From Rodentibacter caecimuris (GTDB lineage: Bacteria > Pseudomonadota > Gammaproteobacteria > Enterobacterales > Pasteurellaceae), in assembly GCF_001019715.1 (NCBI RefSeq), contig NZ_BBXJ01000001.1, positions 682,001 through 746,000 on the forward strand: DNA of 64,000 nt, in the 5' to 3' direction. Made by a program: the position numbers and the translations under genes. Shown piece after piece: positions 41,405-48,601 of the stretch (within the stretch, counting starts at the first letter, position 1; the number at the start of each line of letters is the position of its first letter). Under the pieces are notes generated by a model. It was not told the DNA's origin. It saw only the letters and a program-made list of their open reading frames with translations, and did not search any database.

Positions 41405-41559
41405 ACTAATTACGCGTTTGGGTAGACATTTCTATCTATTGTCGGGCGGATCGCCAGACTGAATATTAATTGTTCCATTTATGGCGAGCTTAAGGAAAAA
41501 TTTCCGCTCGCCCGCTAAACGGAAATTTTTCCTTAAGCTCGCTTATTTAGGTAGTTAGT
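41405..41559 (+). ncRNA. Retron non-coding RNA (msr-msd)
   Basis: Template and primer RNA for msDNA synthesis. The ends pair: a1 ACTAATTAC (41405-41413) with a2 GTAGTTAGT (41551-41559), nine pairs with one G-U. The msr part has a short stem near 41423-41436 (GTAGA-CATT-TCTAT) and a GC stem at 41441-41459 (GTC-G-GGCG-GAT-CGCC-A-GAC). The msd part is the long inverted repeat at 41484-41542. The branching guanosine lies downstream of a1; TAG at 41423-41425 is a candidate but I cannot fix it. Reverse transcription from about 41550 to about 41484 would give an msDNA of roughly 60-70 nt. The effector start codon is only 5 bases past a2. Confidence 0.85.
41484..41542 (+). repeat. Perfect 23-bp inverted repeat: msd hairpin of the retron
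   Basis: Left arm 41484-41506 (begins GCGAGCTTAAGG), right arm 41520-41542 (ends CCTTAAGCTCGC), fully complementary. The loop is 13 bases (CTCGCCCGCTAAA, 41507-41519). No T run follows and it lies before a start codon, so it is not a terminator; position and form fit the msd stem. Confidence 0.9.
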
Positions 41560-41564
41560 AATAT

Positions 41565-42512
41565 ATGAATAATGCTAAAGATAAATTTCTTGAATTAATT
41601 AATCCAGACAAAACCCAAATTAAAGGAAAGCTACCCTTTATTTGGGTTTTTGGTTCTGGCGGTGATGATATAAAAAAAATAGAACAAATAAAAGATCCGC
41701 TAAACCCCGGGCATAAAGCATTTAAATTATATAACAGCATTCAATCTAACCGAGCAAAGTTTATTCAGTGGAGTAAAATTAACAAACATGATATTTCAGA
41801 ATATTTAAGTGTTCCTGAAACATACCCAGAATGGTTAAATTTTAACAAATATTCTAATTTAGTAGATTTTGAATTAGATATTGTATCTATATCTTTAGGC
41901 ACAATTATTTTTTCAGAAAGCATCGGAGCTTATACAGAAATTGGAATGTTTTCTTGCTTTCCTAAATTACATAAAAATATTTTAGTTATAGCACCTGAAA
42001 AATATATAAAAGATAGTTGTGAAAGTTTTTTTAACTATGGTGCAATTCGTAAAATAAAAGAAAATATGCTTTCTGATGAACTTATTAATGTTTGGGCGTT
42101 AGATAGTGGTATAAGTAATGATACCGAATCATACAATAAATTATTTCTAGATATATCTAATCATTTTTTAGATATTATTACTGCTAAAAACATAAAAATC
42201 AAATTTGATAAAAAGAATAGATATCATATAATTCTTTTGATATTAGATTTAATAGACTTATTTCCATCTCAAACAATACGTTTTTATAGAATAATATTAG
42301 AAAAATTTGGAATCAAACTAGTTAATGATGTTTTTAGGAAAATTATAACTATTTTAGAGTTGTTAGAGTTAATAATAATTAGACAATCTGGCAAAAATGT
42401 TTTATATAAAATCAACCCTTCAAAGTTATACACTAGCTGTCTAAATTATCAAGCGGATTCACCTAAGAAATTTGAGAGAGCTGATTTTAAAATAAAAATA
42501 AGGAAATACTAA
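41565..42512 (+). CDS. Retron effector, nucleoside-deoxyribosyltransferase-like with C-terminal winged-helix-like domain
   Basis: Toxin component of a type II-A-like retron. The 315-residue protein has an N-terminal Rossmann-like NDT fold (about 20-180) beginning PFIWVFGSGGDD. Its active-site-like segment FSESIGAYTEIGMFS (116-130; Glu118 and Glu125 are candidate catalytic residues) corresponds to FPESPGSFTELGAFS, recalled from the Ec86/Eco1 effector. The following FFNYGAIRKI also corresponds to FINYGPVRLL there. Residues about 215-295 are helical and resemble a winged-helix DNA-binding part. In the family this subunit is held inactive by msDNA-RT and released on phage attack; its chemistry here is inferred. 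It is very AT-rich, has no USS, and is directly adjacent to the RT gene. Confidence 0.88.
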   Translation: MNNAKDKFLELINPDKTQIKGKLPFIWVFGSGGDDIKKIEQIKDPLNPGHKAFKLYNSIQSNRAKFIQWSKINKHDISEYLSVPETYPEWLNFNKYSNLVDFELDIVSISLGTIIFSESIGAYTEIGMFSCFPKLHKNILVIAPEKYIKDSCESFFNYGAIRKIKENMLSDELINVWALDSGISNDTESYNKLFLDISNHFLDIITAKNIKIKFDKKNRYHIILLILDLIDLFPSQTIRFYRIILEKFGIKLVNDVFRKIITILELLELIIIRQSGKNVLYKINPSKLYTSCLNYQADSPKKFERADFKIKIRKY

Positions 42513-43403
42513 ATGTTACTCGAAAAATTGAGAAAATACTTTTCCCTTAATGAAACTGAAGCACTTAGTTTTATAAACTCAGCCCCTAACAGATATAAAC
42601 GCTATAACATAAAGAAAAGACATGGAGGAGAAAGGGAAATAGCAGAGCCTACAAAAAGTTTGAAAACTCTCCAACGCTGGGTGTTAAACAAATTTCTTAT
42701 AAATTTTGAGATTCACTCCGCAGCAGTAGCATATATCAAAAATAAAAATATTAAAGACTTTGTGTCACCACACGCTAAAAATAACTATCTTTTGAAAATG
42801 GACTTTAAAGATTTCTTTAACTCTATTAAAAGCCATGATTTTCAATATTTTTTAGAGAAAAGTAATATCACTTTAGATAAAGATGATATTAAGCTTATAA
42901 CGAACATCTTTTTCTGTAAAAATAATGATGATCTTTATCTATCAATTGGAGCACCCACTTCCCCATTTATCTCAAATATAATAATGTTGGATTTTGACAC
43001 AAGATTATCTGATTTTTGTGCTAAAAATGACATAGTTTATACTAGATATGCTGATGATTTGGCTTTTTCTACAAATACTCCTAATAAATTATCTCTTTTA
43101 CCATTAGAAATAGAAAAAATCCTTGAAAATATTGATTGTCCCAAAAAATTGAAAATTAATAAAGAAAAAACAGTATTTACGTCTAGAAAACATAATAGAA
43201 CTTTAACGGGATTAGTAATTTCTAATAATGGAGATATAAGTATAGGTAGAGAAAAAAAACGTCAATTAAGAGCTATAGCTCATAAAGCTAGTTTAGGGCT
43301 TTTAGAATCTATAGAAATTGAAAAGTTTAAAGGAATGCTTGCCTTTTTACTAAGCATAGATCCTGAATTATCCCGTTCTTTAAAGAACAAAGCCAAAATT
43401 TAA
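42513..43403 (+). CDS. Retron reverse transcriptase
   Basis: Makes branched msDNA from the upstream RNA and forms the scaffold of the defence complex. The 296-residue protein carries RT motifs in order: KRHGGEREIAEPTKSLKTLQ (about 35-54), the X-region-like VSPHAKNNYL, motif A LKMDFKDFF (94-102), SIGAPTSPFISN (about 144-155), motif C RYADDLAFS with YADD at 179-182, and LTG (231-233), equivalent to the retron VTG motif. No maturase or endonuclease domain is present, which argues against a group II intron. The ATG follows the effector stop without a gap. AAGGA lies about 10 bases upstream, within the effector. Confidence 0.95.
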   Translation: MLLEKLRKYFSLNETEALSFINSAPNRYKRYNIKKRHGGEREIAEPTKSLKTLQRWVLNKFLINFEIHSAAVAYIKNKNIKDFVSPHAKNNYLLKMDFKDFFNSIKSHDFQYFLEKSNITLDKDDIKLITNIFFCKNNDDLYLSIGAPTSPFISNIIMLDFDTRLSDFCAKNDIVYTRYADDLAFSTNTPNKLSLLPLEIEKILENIDCPKKLKINKEKTVFTSRKHNRTLTGLVISNNGDISIGREKKRQLRAIAHKASLGLLESIEIEKFKGMLAFLLSIDPELSRSLKNKAKI

Positions 43404-43433
43404 ATTCCCTTTTCTTTTCCTATGACCTAATCT

Positions 43434-43454
43434 ATCTAGGGACTTTCCCTAGAT
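43434..43454 (+). terminator. Hairpin downstream of the retron reverse transcriptase
   Basis: A perfect 8-bp stem (ATCTAGGG / CCCTAGAT) with a 5-base loop, 30 bases past the RT stop. No T run follows, so it could be an end-protecting hairpin and not a strong terminator. Confidence 0.45.
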
Positions 43455-43546
43455 GGAACATAATGCTATATTTCTAGCATGCCTCAGCAGAACAACACTA
43501 TACGAACTCACGATGTGAGCCTTAGGCCGTTATCAAACAGTCACTT

Positions 43547-43706
43547 TCATTTAAAACTTTGTAAAACCACCTCAGCCTTATCAATTTTATTCTGTTCATA
43601 GTATTTCTCTATAAGACCTTTTTATAATTATCCTTAATATGCAACAAATTATTATTTTCTTGGATATTTTCAGGGATTTTAAAGATAACTTGAGAATATA
43701 CATATC
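43547..43706 (-). pseudogene. 3' remnant of a lost gene next to the retron
   Basis: On the minus strand codons from 43706 give RYVYSQVIFKIPENIQ, then ENNNLLHIKDNYKK. After a one-base frame change at a run of five A they give GLIEKYYEQNKIDKAEVV, then LQSFK and a stop at 43547. There is no start and an upstream stop. It is a degraded C-terminal fragment of an unrecognised protein. The surrounding 43404-43856 is otherwise non-coding and AT-rich. Confidence 0.4.
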
Positions 43707-43856
43707 GTTAACGCCTACTCAATGGGTAATATCGTTCAGTGTTGTGAAATTTTCCTATAAATAGGAATCAGCTTCCAATCGTCTATTTTCTCCAACTTGC
43801 ACTCTCCCCAATTTCCGCTATCATACGCATCTATTTCCTATTATTCATTTTTGACG

Positions 43857-44321
43857 ATGAACAAATTTAAATTACTTATCCTTTCGGCTATGGTCTTCGT
43901 ACTCTTTTCCTGTACCACACAGTCACCGAAGAAACCCATTAAAACCCGTTTCTTAAAAGAAAATATCACCCAAGCAGAGCTAAATAATCCAACGGCTTAT
44001 AAACGCTATGACTATACTTGTCAAAACAGAGAAACCCAGTCCACTTCTTATTTAACAACCTATTTCCCGCTGTCGAGAGAGAGCCGTTTGAAAGAGAATT
44101 TTGGGATCTATTTTCAATTAGATGGGGGTAAAGCAGTACCATTTGATCATATTGAAAACCGAGCTTTAAACACCCGAGGTTCGAGATTTGAGGTGATTTA
44201 TCGCTCTTATCAGCCGATTGAGGGGAGCGTTGTGGATTTAGTCGCACGTCAGCATAGTTCGACTTATTATAAAAACGATCAAGGCTCTCGAGTGCGTTGG
44301 CTGAGTTGTAAAGAAGGTTAG
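43857..44321 (+). CDS. Predicted lipoprotein of unknown function
   Basis: A 154-residue protein starting MNKFKLLILSAMVFVLFSC, a lipoprotein signal with lipidated Cys19. The start at 43857 gives this clean signal and is preferred to an in-frame ATG 20 codons upstream. The mature part is polar and rich in Tyr, Arg and Ser, with one internal Cys (YDYTCQNRE) and one near the end (WLSCKEG) that could form a disulphide. No family recognised. It is convergent with the ABC operon; a shared hairpin follows. Confidence 0.78.
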   Translation: MNKFKLLILSAMVFVLFSCTTQSPKKPIKTRFLKENITQAELNNPTAYKRYDYTCQNRETQSTSYLTTYFPLSRESRLKENFGIYFQLDGGKAVPFDHIENRALNTRGSRFEVIYRSYQPIEGSVVDLVARQHSSTYYKNDQGSRVRWLSCKEG

Positions 44322-44341
44322 GCGGTTGCATGGTTGATTTG

Positions 44342-44368
44342 AAAATTGGAAATCGGCTTTCCAATTTT
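44342..44368. terminator. Bidirectional hairpin between lipoprotein gene and ABC operon
   Basis: An 11-bp perfect stem (AAAATTGGAAA / TTTCCAATTTT) with a 5-base loop. A second stem at 44378-44405 (AGAAGTTGG / CCAACTTCT) overlaps the stop of the ATPase gene. Confidence 0.75.
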
Positions 44369-44388
44369 AAAAATCTAAGAAGTTGGGA

Positions 44389-45126
44389 TCAGCGTTCCAA
44401 CTTCTCTACGCAAAACATCTCTTTTTTTTCTAAATCAAATTTGGCACGTACGCCAAGGGCTTTCGCAAGATTTTCCGCATTTAACACCGCTTGCGTTTCG
44501 CCGTAGGCGAGTATTTTCCCTTTATCAAGCAAAATCACGTCATCACAAAATTTATATGCCAGTGGTAAATGATGGATTGCCACCACGCACGTCTGTTTGG
44601 GTGTGAGGGATTTAAGCTGCTCCATAATGTCGAGCTGATAATAAGGATCGAGCGAAGCGATTGGCTCGTCAGCAAGCAGTAATGGGGCATTTTTAATACA
44701 GCAACGTGCCAGTTGTACACGGGCTTTTTCACCGCCTGAAAGTTGCTGAAAGGGTTTATCCAATAAGGCGGAAACAGAAAATCTGTCTGAAATCGACCGC
44801 ACTTTTTCCTGCTCATACTTGGGCTTGAGCGGGAAAGGCAAACCTAACGCAATCACGTCATAGGCGGATAAGTCCCATTGAATAGCAGTATTTTGTGCCA
44901 GATATGCCAACTGCTCGCTTTTTTGGCGGGCGGTCATTTCGCTTAATTTGCAAGCATTTAGCCAAATCTGACCGCTTACAAAGGGTAAGATCCCTGCAAT
45001 ACTTTTCAACAGCGTGGATTTTCCCGCCCCATTTGCCCCCATTATGCCGACCAATTTTCCTTTGGATATATGGCAACTGACGTCGGTTAAAGCATAAGCT
45101 AGGGTTAAATTGTCGATTTTAATCAT
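44389..45126 (-). CDS. ABC transporter ATPase, iron-siderophore/B12 (FecE/BtuD) type
   Basis: ATP-hydrolysing subunit of a binding-protein-dependent importer. The 245-residue protein has Walker A GANGAGKSTLLK, Q-loop LAYLAQNTAIQWD, signature QLSGGEKARVQLAR, Walker B LLLADEPIASLDP and the switch His (VVAIHHLPLA). The FecE/BtuD class is indicated by the short length and the FecCD-type permease 13 bases upstream. Substrate is uncertain: cobalamin, haem or a siderophore. It is the last gene of the SBP-LDT-permease-ATPase operon. Confidence 0.92.
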   Translation of the reverse strand: MIKIDNLTLAYALTDVSCHISKGKLVGIMGANGAGKSTLLKSIAGILPFVSGQIWLNACKLSEMTARQKSEQLAYLAQNTAIQWDLSAYDVIALGLPFPLKPKYEQEKVRSISDRFSVSALLDKPFQQLSGGEKARVQLARCCIKNAPLLLADEPIASLDPYYQLDIMEQLKSLTPKQTCVVAIHHLPLAYKFCDDVILLDKGKILAYGETQAVLNAENLAKALGVRAKFDLEKKEMFCVEKLER

Positions 45127-45139
45127 TGCGTTACTCCGT

Positions 45140-46111
45140 TTAGCCGGCGAGTTTGCGTTGTTGAGTCAGTAAAATCCAGATCAGGCAAGGGGCACCAATA
45201 ATAGCGGTGAGCGTGCCGATATAGATATGGGAGAAGAGTGGGAGGTATAACACGCATAAGTCAGCGATCAATAACAATAATGCCCCGATTAACGCACTGG
45301 TCAAATAGAGTTGGGACGGACGTTTTTTGAGTAATATTCGGGCTAAATGGGGGGCGATTAAACCGATAAAGCCGATTGTGCCGGTTTGCGGAATGGTTGC
45401 CCCGACCAATAACGCTACGCCGAGTGCGGTGATGAAAAAGCTCCGTTTGGGGTTGATGCCCATTGTGGCGGCGGTTTCTTCGCCAAAGGTGAGAAAATCC
45501 ACATAGCGGCGTTGCTGAAAAATGCAAAGTATACCGAGTAATATAATCGGTAACGACCACAATAGTGTCTCCCTTTTTGCCCAAACCAGCGAGCCTTGTA
45601 ACCAGCGGTAGAGTTCTGCCAATGCCCACGGGCTGTCAGCGTTCGAGAGCAATAGGGCGATTGCTGAGCCTAACAGCATATTGACTGCCACACCGCTTAA
45701 GATCATCACTGTTGAGCCTTGTTTGCGGGCGATCATATAAACCAGCATAAAGCTGGCTAATGCGCCCAATACGCCCCCCATCAGCAATAGCACGGCGGGA
45801 AGAGAAAAATAGTAGAGTAGAAAAACGCTGGTGGTGGTTGCCCCGTTGGCACTGCCGAGTAAACCGGGGCTGGCAAGGGGATTTTGGAAAATGCCCTGCA
45901 TTGCATTGCCGGCTAGGGCTAAACTTGCCCCTGTCAGCACAGCCAATAAAATGCGGGGGAGGCGAATATCCCATATCACTAATGAACGCATATCGCTGAT
46001 AATACCGTCCGCGTTGCGTAATGCGCTGAAATGATGAAGTTGGTAATTGAGAGCCAACACCACAATCAATATTAAAAGTATAAACAATAATAGGTTAAGA
46101 TATTTTTTCAT
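45140..46111 (-). CDS. ABC transporter permease, FecCD/BtuC family
   Basis: A 323-residue membrane protein with about nine or ten helices. The FecCD family markers are clear: RLPRILLAVLTGASLALAGNAMQGIFQNPLASPGLLGSANGA split over helices 2-3 and the coupling region ATMGINPKRSF. The PQTGTIGFIGLIAPHLARIL motif and a C-terminal GTLTAIIGAPCLIWIL are also present. It imports a metal chelate or corrinoid together with the adjacent ATPase and the binding protein at 46725. metH, a cobalamin user, lies 4 kb away, which slightly favours B12. Confidence 0.92.
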   Translation of the reverse strand: MKKYLNLLLFILLILIVVLALNYQLHHFSALRNADGIISDMRSLVIWDIRLPRILLAVLTGASLALAGNAMQGIFQNPLASPGLLGSANGATTTSVFLLYYFSLPAVLLLMGGVLGALASFMLVYMIARKQGSTVMILSGVAVNMLLGSAIALLLSNADSPWALAELYRWLQGSLVWAKRETLLWSLPIILLGILCIFQQRRYVDFLTFGEETAATMGINPKRSFFITALGVALLVGATIPQTGTIGFIGLIAPHLARILLKKRPSQLYLTSALIGALLLLIADLCVLYLPLFSHIYIGTLTAIIGAPCLIWILLTQQRKLAG

Positions 46112-46138
46112 TTAAAGTGCGGTCATTTTAATTTACGT

Positions 46139-46714
46139 TTATGGGCGAATATCAATTTCAGCATTGTGTATCACGGCATTAAATAGTTCATCAATTTCCT
46201 CATTAGTTACGGCAATACAGCCATCGGTCCAATCTTTGCGTAAATGTTGGCGACCAATATCAAAGGATTTATTGGGTAATCCGTGAATTTTTATTAATCC
46301 GCCGGGCGATTTTCCTTGAGATTGGGCATAGGCTTTATCGGTAGAATTGGGGTATGAAATGCCTAAATTTTTGTGATAATGACTATTGGCATTACGTTCG
46401 TTAATACGATAAACCCCCTCCGGTGTTTTTTTATCCCCTTCAAATTGCTTATGTCCCACCGGTGATTTGCCAAGAGAAATCGGGTAAATTTTCACAAGTT
46501 TATCTTGATGATATGCCCACATTTGCCGTTCACTTTTCATCACAACTAATCGGGTAATCGGCGTATTTTCGGGTAATGGTTGCGTATTTAAAACCTGTGG
46601 ATTGGCTTCTTTTTCGCCTTTTAAAATACTGTCGGGCATTGATTTTAGCATTAAAAAAGCCACACCACCAATAATCACAACAAATAACAGTACAATGGAT
46701 ATTATTTTCTTCAT
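46139..46714 (-). CDS. L,D-transpeptidase (YkuD family), membrane-anchored
   Basis: Cross-links or anchors proteins to peptidoglycan through L,D bonds in the periplasm. The 191-residue protein has an N-terminal membrane anchor (about 4-24) and a YkuD domain opening RLVVMKSERQMWAYHQDKLV. The catalytic set is His144 (KIHGLPNKS) and Cys166 (DWTDGCIAVTN); the usual SHGC is here TDGC. It lies inside an ABC-importer operon: 10 bases after the binding protein and 27 before the permease. That placement is unusual and its meaning is unknown. Confidence 0.9.
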   Translation of the reverse strand: MKKIISIVLLFVVIIGGVAFLMLKSMPDSILKGEKEANPQVLNTQPLPENTPITRLVVMKSERQMWAYHQDKLVKIYPISLGKSPVGHKQFEGDKKTPEGVYRINERNANSHYHKNLGISYPNSTDKAYAQSQGKSPGGLIKIHGLPNKSFDIGRQHLRKDWTDGCIAVTNEEIDELFNAVIHNAEIDIRP

Positions 46715-46724
46715 TTCGCTAGCC

Positions 46725-47519
46725 CTAATGTAAGGTGTTGTATTGGTTATAAATCAGTTCTGCCCCCTGCCACACGCCGTGATCAAAACAATAGGTGTAT
46801 TTCATTGGAATACGAAAGTGCGGTCGGTTTTGAAAAAGTTTTTGTAAAATCGGATGATTAAGTAACGCCGCTTGTTGGTTATAACTTTGTTTATCTGAGA
46901 TTTCAATCAGTACATTCGGCTGGGAAAGCAACATTCTTTCGAGAGAAAAATTTTGTGCAGTGAGCAGCATTTTCAGCGGGGTTAATCCAAGCACATTAAG
47001 CAACGTGGAATATTGTGGAAAATCACTCTCCGCTACGCCTGTATCAGAAAGCATTAAGGTATCGGTAAAAGATAGATTTAACTTAAAATTCTTTAATTGC
47101 AATGTTTTTACCAAATGCGTTGCATGAATTTCATTACCGGTGATTTTGCCCAGCTTCAATATCAACGCGAAGAGTTCATCGGGTGTTTGCGGAGTATCGT
47201 TAAGGGGGATAATATTTGCTCCCAGTTTTTTCAAATCCTGTACAAGCTGAGGATAAAATGTTTCGTTGATAAATATAGTTTTGTCTAAATAAGGTAATAA
47301 AACGGCTAGCTGCGGCTCAAGAGCGGGCTTATCGGTGTTCACTTTGTCTAACATCATCAACGGTTTTTTAGAGTAGGCGGACATTGCTGCGATTTGCTCC
47401 GGGCGGGCAATGTCCAGTAACAGGCGATCGCTACACAGGGTCAAGGAGACAAACTGTTCTGCCCGTGCCGTTGCCATCGCAAAAAAAAGGGCGGTTGAAC
47501 AAACTAAAAATTTAAACAT
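46725..47519 (-). CDS. Periplasmic substrate-binding protein, BtuF/FecB class
   Basis: First gene of the importer operon. The 264-residue protein has a signal peptide (MFKFLVCSTALFFAMATARA, then EQFVSLTLC). The mature part matches class III binding proteins: SLTLCSDRLLLDIARPEQIAAMS at the start and AVLLPYLDKTIFINE with a helical backbone between the lobes. A C-terminal tail (CFDHGVWQGAELIYNQY) follows. It is closer to BtuF-like proteins in size. The substrate is inferred only as a corrinoid, haem or siderophore. Confidence 0.85.
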   Translation of the reverse strand: MFKFLVCSTALFFAMATARAEQFVSLTLCSDRLLLDIARPEQIAAMSAYSKKPLMMLDKVNTDKPALEPQLAVLLPYLDKTIFINETFYPQLVQDLKKLGANIIPLNDTPQTPDELFALILKLGKITGNEIHATHLVKTLQLKNFKLNLSFTDTLMLSDTGVAESDFPQYSTLLNVLGLTPLKMLLTAQNFSLERMLLSQPNVLIEISDKQSYNQQAALLNHPILQKLFQNRPHFRIPMKYTYCFDHGVWQGAELIYNQYNTLH

Positions 47520-47597
47520 AGCATACCAATTTTGATACTAAATCAATGGCGACCATTATTCATAAACAGCCGTTTTTATTTCATAACACCTAAACTT

Positions 47598-47613
47598 TTC
47601 GAGCATGATCGCA
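47598..47613 (+). promoter_or_regulatory. CRP-S site of comE1
   Basis: TTCGA-GCATGA-TCGCA with AAAA following. It differs from the ideal TGCGA-N6-TCGCA at one position and closely resembles the pilA site at 6652, whose spacer is GTATGA. It lies 93 bases before the comE1 ATG, nearly the same spacing as at pilA (91). Confidence 0.8.
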
Positions 47614-47706
47614 AAAGGGCGGTTGATTTCTTGTTTATTTTCATGGAAATAGAAAAAATATTGGTGTTGATTTTATCAACATTTTCATCATTAACAAGGA
47701 AACACT

Positions 47707-48045
47707 ATGAAATTAATTAAAACCTTAATTCGCACACTCCTTTTAGGAAGTGCATTAATTAGTGCAAGCTCATTTGCAGAAGAAAAAACTGTGGAGCCTA
47801 CGGCTACACAAACCGAGATTACCGAAAATGTGCTCTCAAAAAATATAGGCGATAAACTCAATATCAATACGGCAACGGCAAGTGAAATTCAAAAATTCTT
47901 AACCGGTATTGGGGCGAAAAAAGCAGAAGCAATCGTGCAATATCGTGAAAAATACGGTAATTTCACTACAGCCGAGCAACTGCTTGAAGTGCAAGGGATT
48001 GGCAAAGCAACCCTTGAAAAAAATCGTGATCGCTTAACTTTTTAA
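47707..48045 (+). CDS. comE1: Competence DNA-binding protein ComE1 (ComEA-like)
   Basis: A periplasmic helix-hairpin-helix protein that binds incoming DNA during transformation. The 112-residue protein has a signal peptide (MKLIKTLIRTLLLGSALISASSFA), an acidic linker, and a duplicated HhH domain: LNINTATASEIQKFLTGIGAKKAEAIV, then FTTAEQLLEVQGIGKATLEK. AAGGAAACACT precedes the ATG. It is under the CRP-S site at 47598, so it belongs to the same regulon as pilABCD. Confidence 0.95.
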   Translation: MKLIKTLIRTLLLGSALISASSFAEEKTVEPTATQTEITENVLSKNIGDKLNINTATASEIQKFLTGIGAKKAEAIVQYREKYGNFTTAEQLLEVQGIGKATLEKNRDRLTF

Positions 48046-48059
48046 ATATTGAAATATGC

Positions 48060-48084
48060 AAAGGTCGCAGATGAGCGACCTTTT
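48060..48084. terminator. Bidirectional terminator between comE1 and the protein E gene
   Basis: A 9-bp stem (AAAGGTCGC / GCGACCTTT) with a 6-base loop and T run, 14 bases past the comE1 stop and 15 before the convergent gene end. Confidence 0.88.
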
Positions 48085-48098
48085 ACTATCTAACTAGA

Positions 48099-48566
48099 TT
48101 ATTTACTGTAATTCACACAAATAATCTGTGCTGCATTATAAAGCGTGGTTTTGGGTATTAAACGAATACTATACTTCTCTTGTTTTTTCGGTGCGGCACG
48201 TAGCCCCTCTCCCCAAAACTCATCATAAAAATCAGTGCGTACTTGTGTTAGGCGATAATTTTTACAATTTAAAATTTTATATTGGCGAACAGAACGTGCA
48301 TAGCGTTTCGATTCTTTTGGGTAAACATATAAACCTTGGTCTAAATTAATTACTGCGTCAAAATGCACTTCTTTAGGTTCTTCGTTATCAACCCAAATAG
48401 AATCCGTATCTATGTAATAAGTCACATCTTTCACCAAGCGCACATATCCCTGGCGATCTTGCGTTGGCGGTGTCAGTTTAACATTCTGAAACGCTGTATT
48501 TTGTTGCGAGTGGATAGAACAAGCGGTCAGTAACAGAATAGGAAAGGCCAAAATCAGTTTTTTCAT
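48099..48566 (-). CDS. Surface-adhesin protein E (lipoprotein)
   Basis: A lipoprotein adhesin that in H. influenzae binds vitronectin, laminin and plasminogen, and haem. The second of two adjacent ATGs (48566) is better spaced from AGGAGG and gives 155 residues. The signal is MKKLILAFPILLLTAC (lipobox LTAC). The mature protein follows H. influenzae protein E closely, for example LVKDVTYYIDTDSIWVDN, KRYARSVRQYKILNCKNY and EFWGEGLRAAPKKQ. The two structural cysteines of the family are present (LNCKNY, IICVNY). An Apl-type ACAAGCGGTCAG lies near the 5' end. Confidence 0.93.
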   Translation of the reverse strand: MKKLILAFPILLLTACSIHSQQNTAFQNVKLTPPTQDRQGYVRLVKDVTYYIDTDSIWVDNEEPKEVHFDAVINLDQGLYVYPKESKRYARSVRQYKILNCKNYRLTQVRTDFYDEFWGEGLRAAPKKQEKYSIRLIPKTTLYNAAQIICVNYSK

Positions 48567-48601
48567 CATTTCCTCCTTAGATTTAATGAGTTTATCTTCA
48601 A

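Noticed and set aside
41484-41542. Rho-independent terminator of metH
   Set aside because: The perfect stem is 170 bases past the metH stop, has no T run after it, and lies immediately before a start codon within pairing a1/a2 arms.
42513-43403. Group II intron or diversity-generating reverse transcriptase
   Set aside because: No maturase or endonuclease domain, no intron RNA structure, no template/variable repeat; the RT is short and paired with a retron-type effector and RNA.
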